DNA from: Hyphococcus sp.
Lineage (GTDB): Bacteria; Pseudomonadota; Alphaproteobacteria; Caulobacterales; Parvularculaceae
Assembly: GCA_028285645.1 (NCBI GenBank)
Contig: JANQOV010000124.1
Location: 1-54,130 of the forward strand
DNA length: 54,130 bases
Direction: 5' to 3'
The notes below the pieces were generated by a model, which saw only the letters and a list, made by a program, of their open reading frames with translations, had not been told where the DNA came from and did no database searches. Of the stretch, positions 50,936 to 54,130 are shown one piece after another. The position numbers and the translations under genes were made by a program. Every line of letters begins with the position of its first letter. Position 1 is the stretch's first letter.

Positions 50936-52195
50936 TTACTCATAGGGTCGAAGAATGAGATCGCGCGTAACAATGACGCGCAACGGCCAACCGGGACGCA
51001 CTTTAAGGGTCGGTTGAATGTTTAGATTACGATCGACGATGCGTTGACCGGCTTGATTGGCGGTGTCCTGAAAACCGTCCCGCACGGCGCGGGCAAGGCC
51101 GTCATTGTCATCATCGATGGCGAGTTCTGTTCCGATGCCAAGCAAGGTTGCAAGACCGGCGGCGACAAAGACGCGGCCCCAATGGTGATCAACTTTGTCG
51201 GACAGTCCGGCGAAACCGGATTGATCGGCGCCAGGGAGCGCATCGATCGCAAGCGAAGAACCATTTGGAAAGATAATGCGGTCCCAAACAATAAGAGCAC
51301 GATCCTGGCCGAAGGCGACGCGGCTGTCATAACGGCCAATGAGCCGCGCGCCTTGGGGAATGAGCAAATGGGCGCCGGAAACCGTGTCGTAAACGGGTTG
51401 CGTCACCTGCGCGATGATAGTTCCCGGCAAATCGGAATTAAGCCCCGTAATGAGGCTCCCCGGAATGATGGTTCCCGCCATGACTTGATAGGGCGAAGCG
51501 GGATCGACAACGCCATGGGGGTTGTATATCGACGCGTCCCGGCGCTCGTCGGCGAACGCGATCTTCGACGATTGAAGATTAGGATCGGTTGGTCTCCCAG
51601 CGCCAGGCAAGCCGCCGGTGAAGGCGGCTTCGGTTAGCGCCGCGAAGGGATCGATGGCGCCATTACGGCCAAGATGACGGCGATCATCACCATGGTCATC
51701 ATCATCGGCATGCGTTTCGCCTCTGATCTGAAAGAAGACGGGGGCCTCTAAACTTTCCTGCGCCAGCTTCGCTTGACGAATACGTTCGGCGCGTTCGGCT
51801 TCCGTCAACGGATCGGCTGCGAAATCATTGACGAGAGCCGGCGCCGGGTTCGGCGCGATGCCAAGTTCTCGTTCCGCTTGAACGACGGCGCCGCCGAGAT
51901 CGCCACTGATGGGATCGCCTAGCTGAGGGACTGCGCTCATATCGGCGTAAGAGGCGGGCAGACTGCTAAGCGCGTCAGCCTTTGGTTTGTTGCGTGTGTT
52001 GTAAAGCTCGCGGGGTTCTTCGTCGCCGCCCACTTTCGGCGGATCGAGAGCGACCGACGCGGCGAGGAATAGGAGCAAGCCGCCGGCGCCGGCCGCCGCC
52101 ATCACCACCTTTCGGTTGATCTGGCTGACGGGCTTCGGCTTGGAGCGAAGCTTTAAGGCTTCGGCCTGCTCCTCAAATGAACGCGGATCAGCCAT
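50936..52195 (-). CDS. trbI: Conjugal transfer protein TrbI (VirB10-like)
   Basis: A 419-residue VirB10-family protein. A cytoplasmic N-terminus is followed by one membrane segment (VVMAAAGAGGLLLFLAASVA, about 29-48), a proline-rich periplasmic linker, and the C-terminal TrbI beta-barrel domain (SPYQVMAGTIIPGSLITGLN, VYDTVSGAHLLIPQGARLIG, DKVDHHWGRVFVAAGLATLL). It spans the envelope and links inner-membrane energy to the outer-membrane pore of the type IV secretion channel. It overlaps trbG by eight bases. Confidence 0.95.
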   Translation of the reverse strand: MADPRSFEEQAEALKLRSKPKPVSQINRKVVMAAAGAGGLLLFLAASVALDPPKVGGDEEPRELYNTRNKPKADALSSLPASYADMSAVPQLGDPISGDLGGAVVQAERELGIAPNPAPALVNDFAADPLTEAERAERIRQAKLAQESLEAPVFFQIRGETHADDDDHGDDRRHLGRNGAIDPFAALTEAAFTGGLPGAGRPTDPNLQSSKIAFADERRDASIYNPHGVVDPASPYQVMAGTIIPGSLITGLNSDLPGTIIAQVTQPVYDTVSGAHLLIPQGARLIGRYDSRVAFGQDRALIVWDRIIFPNGSSLAIDALPGADQSGFAGLSDKVDHHWGRVFVAAGLATLLGIGTELAIDDDNDGLARAVRDGFQDTANQAGQRIVDRNLNIQPTLKVRPGWPLRVIVTRDLILRPYE

Positions 52196-53171
52196 CGACG
52201 CCGCCTCTCAAAAGAGATATACGGCGATCACCGGTCTTCACGATACGGACGACTGATTGGTTTTTCTCGCCATGGCGAAGTTCCGCTTTCGCGAAGAGAC
52301 GATCGACAATGTAATATTGACCGCGCACGCGATAATTGACGAGCTGCACGTCGCCTTTCGGTCCGACGACAAACAGCGGCGGCGCGTCTGTCGTCTGAAT
52401 GTTCGCCGGCATCTGAATGAAGACATGACGGCCATCATCGAAGACGCGCAAGGGGCGCCAGTCGGGTTTGTCACCGTCGATACGATAGTTGAAGTTGAGG
52501 TCATTAAGGGTGAGGCCGCGGGCGATAGTGCGCGCATTGCGCGCTTTGGCGCGGGCGTTGCGCGCGCGTAACGTTTCTAGTTCGTCCTGGGGGTAGCGCC
52601 AGGAAAGCGCCGCCATATAGGAGCCGTCCGTTGATTCAAGTTCGAGATGATAAGTGCGCCTGTCGGTGGCGATCATCAGATTGGTGGAAAGCCCCGACGC
52701 GATCGGCTTGACGAGGACGTGCGCGCGCGCTCCGTCCGGGTCGCCGGACGAGGTGTCGCCCACAACCCAGCGAACGGTGTCGCCGGCGGAAACGGAGATC
52801 AGTTCTTCTCCCGGCTGTAAAGCGATGTCGGAGACTTGCCCCGGCGCCGCATAAAGACGGTAAAGGGCGCCCTTCGTATAGGGAAAGACTTGAACCGCGT
52901 TCATATAACCATCGAGCGACGGTTCGATCCGCGCCTCGCGAGATCCTTTACGGACGGCTTCTTCTGGCGAAACGGATTTCGGCGCGCGGGACGGCGTCGG
53001 TGTCTTTTTCATCTGACCGGGGAGCGGCAGGGCTTCCACGGTCTTGACGATCTCGACAGGCAGGTCAGCGTCTTCGACGACCTCGATCGCCTCGAAATAG
53101 GTAGCTTCTTCGGTTGGATAAGCAGCGCAGCCGGAAAGGAGCGCAGCTAGGAATATCGAGGCCTTTTTCAT
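52188..53171 (-). CDS. trbG: Conjugal transfer protein TrbG (VirB9-like lipoprotein)
   Basis: A 327-residue protein from the ATG at 53171, which overlaps the trbF stop as ATGA. The start MKKASIFLAALLSGCAAYP is a lipoprotein signal with lipobox cysteine 15, as expected for TrbG and VirB9-like proteins. The C-terminal CagX/VirB9 domain is seen as LNFNYRIDGDKPDWRPLRVF, DDGRHVFIQMP, and YYIVDRLFAKAELRHG. It forms the outer-membrane part of the mating channel with TrbI. The frame is open upstream to 53345 but that part lies within trbF. Confidence 0.94.
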   Translation of the reverse strand: MKKASIFLAALLSGCAAYPTEEATYFEAIEVVEDADLPVEIVKTVEALPLPGQMKKTPTPSRAPKSVSPEEAVRKGSREARIEPSLDGYMNAVQVFPYTKGALYRLYAAPGQVSDIALQPGEELISVSAGDTVRWVVGDTSSGDPDGARAHVLVKPIASGLSTNLMIATDRRTYHLELESTDGSYMAALSWRYPQDELETLRARNARAKARNARTIARGLTLNDLNFNYRIDGDKPDWRPLRVFDDGRHVFIQMPANIQTTDAPPLFVVGPKGDVQLVNYRVRGQYYIVDRLFAKAELRHGEKNQSVVRIVKTGDRRISLLRGGVDG

Positions 53172-53866
53172 TGGTCTTCTCCCGTGTCGAGGTCCTGGCC
53201 CCAATTGAGACCGTGAATAAAAATTCCGAGGGGATTTGAACGCAGCATCTTTGCATCCGAAGGCGGGTCGATGACGATGGTCATGAGCGCAGTAAAACGT
53301 TCGGTCTTGTTGTGGGCGCCGTTTTCGAAACTCTTTTCGATCCATCGCGCCTGAAAGCTGTCGCCGGAAACCCGCACAACGCTGACGACATCGACGGTGC
53401 GCGAACGCCGGCCCATATTGGCGAATGGATCATTGTCGCGTGCATAGTCGTTTAAGACCGCAGCGCCCTTGTCGGTCGTATAGTCATAGGCGCCGAGCCA
53501 GTTCTGACGCACGACGATGGGGTCGACGCTCAAACCGCGGACGTTTTCTAAGAACCGCGCCAGGTGATGTGCGATCTGAGCGTCGGTCGGCTCATAGCGG
53601 AGGGTTGCGGGCCCCACGGCTTGAACCGCGCCCAGCTCGTCGACTTCAACGACGTAGGGCGTCACCGTTGACTGAAGGCTGCGCCAGACAAGACCGATTG
53701 ACGTCGCCACTGCAAGGGCGAGACAGCCGAACGCCATGTAACGCCAATTGGCCGCCTGGACCCGGGCGTTTCCTAAGCGTTCGTCCCAAACTTGTCCCGC
53801 CTTCTGATAGGGCGTTTCGGGAACGAGGGTTTCGCCGTAGCGAACCGATGGTCGTTTAAAAAACAT
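53168..53866 (-). CDS. trbF: Conjugal transfer protein TrbF (VirB8-like)
   Basis: A 232-residue protein from the ATG at 53866, preceded by GGGGAGGAG; an in-frame start at 53896 would overlap trbL. It has a short cytoplasmic end (FFKRPSVRYGETLVPETPYQ), one membrane segment (MAFGCLALAVATSIGLVWRS) and a periplasmic NTF2-like VirB8 domain (NVRGLSVDPIVVRQNWLGAY, DVVSVVRVSGDSFQARWIEK). It is an assembly factor of the type IV secretion channel. Order trbL-trbF-trbG-trbI is the standard one. Confidence 0.94.
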   Translation of the reverse strand: MFFKRPSVRYGETLVPETPYQKAGQVWDERLGNARVQAANWRYMAFGCLALAVATSIGLVWRSLQSTVTPYVVEVDELGAVQAVGPATLRYEPTDAQIAHHLARFLENVRGLSVDPIVVRQNWLGAYDYTTDKGAAVLNDYARDNDPFANMGRRSRTVDVVSVVRVSGDSFQARWIEKSFENGAHNKTERFTALMTIVIDPPSDAKMLRSNPLGIFIHGLNWGQDLDTGEDQ

Positions 53867-53885
53867 GGAATGCTTTACTCCTCCC

Positions 53886-54130
53886 CTAGTCGTCATCTTT
53901 TCGCGTCAATGACGGTGCGGCGCCGCCTGACGACCCGTCGCCGTCTCGAAGCGAATGGGCCGCGACGCCGCCGGCGTCGCGAACATTTTGTTGGGCTTGA
54001 AACCGTCGCGCCCAATTGTCGTTGGTCGGCGCGGCGTCGCCGGCGGCGGCGGCGATAGAGCCAGCGGATGACTTCCCGCCGGTGGCTGCAAAAGCAGCGG
54101 CGCCGCCGCTTGCGTAAGAGGCTTTCAAAG
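53886..54130 (-). CDS. trbL: Conjugal transfer protein TrbL, C-terminal end (cut by window edge)
   Basis: The frame is open through the right edge and ends at 53886, 19 bases before trbF. Only about 80 C-terminal residues are visible: an Ala/Gly-rich stretch (ASGGAAAFAATGGKSSAGSI), then PTNDNWARRFQAQQNVRDAG and a DDD ending. This low-complexity, Ala/Gly-rich tail and a WA(R/K)..Q motif are typical for the end of TrbL/VirB6, a polytopic inner-membrane channel protein. The identification leans on gene order, because the membrane part is outside the window. Confidence 0.75.
   Translation of the reverse strand, partial: LKASYASGGAAAFAATGGKSSAGSIAAAAGDAAPTNDNWARRFQAQQNVRDAGGVAAHSLRDGDGSSGGAAPSLTRKDDD

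Larger units (their letters stand above)
45000..54130. mobile_element. Part of an integrative conjugative element with defence cargo
   Basis: The minus-strand set trbL (partial), trbF, trbG, trbI, DUF2274, DUF736 is the end of a trb mating-pair operon as found in alphaproteobacterial conjugative elements. It is followed by an AbiE-type pair and an Argonaute-like fusion, both typical cargo. The relaxase, coupling protein and integrase are not in the window, and the left boundary is not defined; 45000 is an estimate based on gene content. Confidence 0.65.

Overview
The window looks like a chromosomal accessory region of an alphaproteobacterium of the Caulobacterales, Parvularculales or Sphingomonadales type. 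The signs are three TonB-dependent receptors used as catabolic uptake systems, many short-chain dehydrogenases, FCD-type GntR regulators, a dgcN-dgcA pair, and a trb conjugation module with DUF2274 and DUF736 proteins as found in alphaproteobacterial integrative conjugative elements. Genus-level placement is not possible from the sequence alone. No tRNA, rRNA or CRISPR array was seen.

Layout. 1-7.5 kb is mixed: a truncated TonB receptor beside a divergent LysR regulator; a redox cassette (Rrf2 regulator, CPYC flavoprotein, methyltransferase) with two matching 8-5-8 palindromes in its divergent promoter; an IS3 remnant; the dgcN-dgcA D-glutamate pair; a small secreted protein; and the tail of a decayed FAD-linked oxidase. 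7.6-19.4 kb is a catabolic regulon: an MDR oxidoreductase, four SDRs, two GntR/FCD regulators, HyuA/HyuB-type ATP-dependent enzymes, a BKACE (DUF849) beta-keto acid cleavage enzyme and a hydroxypyruvate-isomerase-like protein. Four copies of a palindrome with core TGTGATCACA lie in its promoters. 19.4-32.2 kb is a second catabolic block on the minus strand: SRPBCC and muconolactone-isomerase-like proteins, a LysR regulator, a single-chain indolepyruvate-ferredoxin-oxidoreductase-type enzyme, an SDR, an IlvD paralogue, a DHPON-hydrolase-like alpha/beta hydrolase, an aldo/keto reductase and a TonB receptor.

32.6-44.8 kb holds a Dabb protein, a nucleotide-sugar-epimerase-like protein, an MFS exporter, a winged-helix regulator, an isochorismatase-type hydrolase, a MOSC/flavin/2Fe-2S fusion reductase, a SnoaL-like protein, a third TonB receptor, an MFS uptake-type transporter and an ornithine-cyclodeaminase-family protein. 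A 26-bp element occurs twice in promoters of this part. 45.1-54.1 kb is the edge of a conjugative element: trbL (partial), trbF, trbG, trbI, DUF2274, DUF736, then cargo consisting of an AbiE-type toxin-antitoxin pair and a 1119-residue protein that joins a Schlafen/AlbA_2 domain and a RecG-C-like ATPase region to Argonaute-like MID and PIWI domains.

How the genes may work together. In the GntR-regulated block, the order SDR (alcohol to ketone), HyuAB (ATP-dependent carboxylation, as in acetophenone carboxylase) and BKACE (beta-keto acid plus acetyl-CoA to acetoacetate plus acyl-CoA) would make a complete ketone-to-acyl-CoA route. In the second block, IlvD (dihydroxy acid to 2-oxo acid) next to a 2-oxoacid:ferredoxin oxidoreductase (2-oxo acid to acyl-CoA) suggests sugar-acid or hydroxylated side-chain catabolism. 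Both routes are inferences from family and context. The Argonaute-like fusion keeps the Y-K-Q(-K) pattern of the guide 5'-phosphate pocket but has lost the PIWI catalytic aspartates, which suggests guide-directed sensing coupled to an N-terminal effector.
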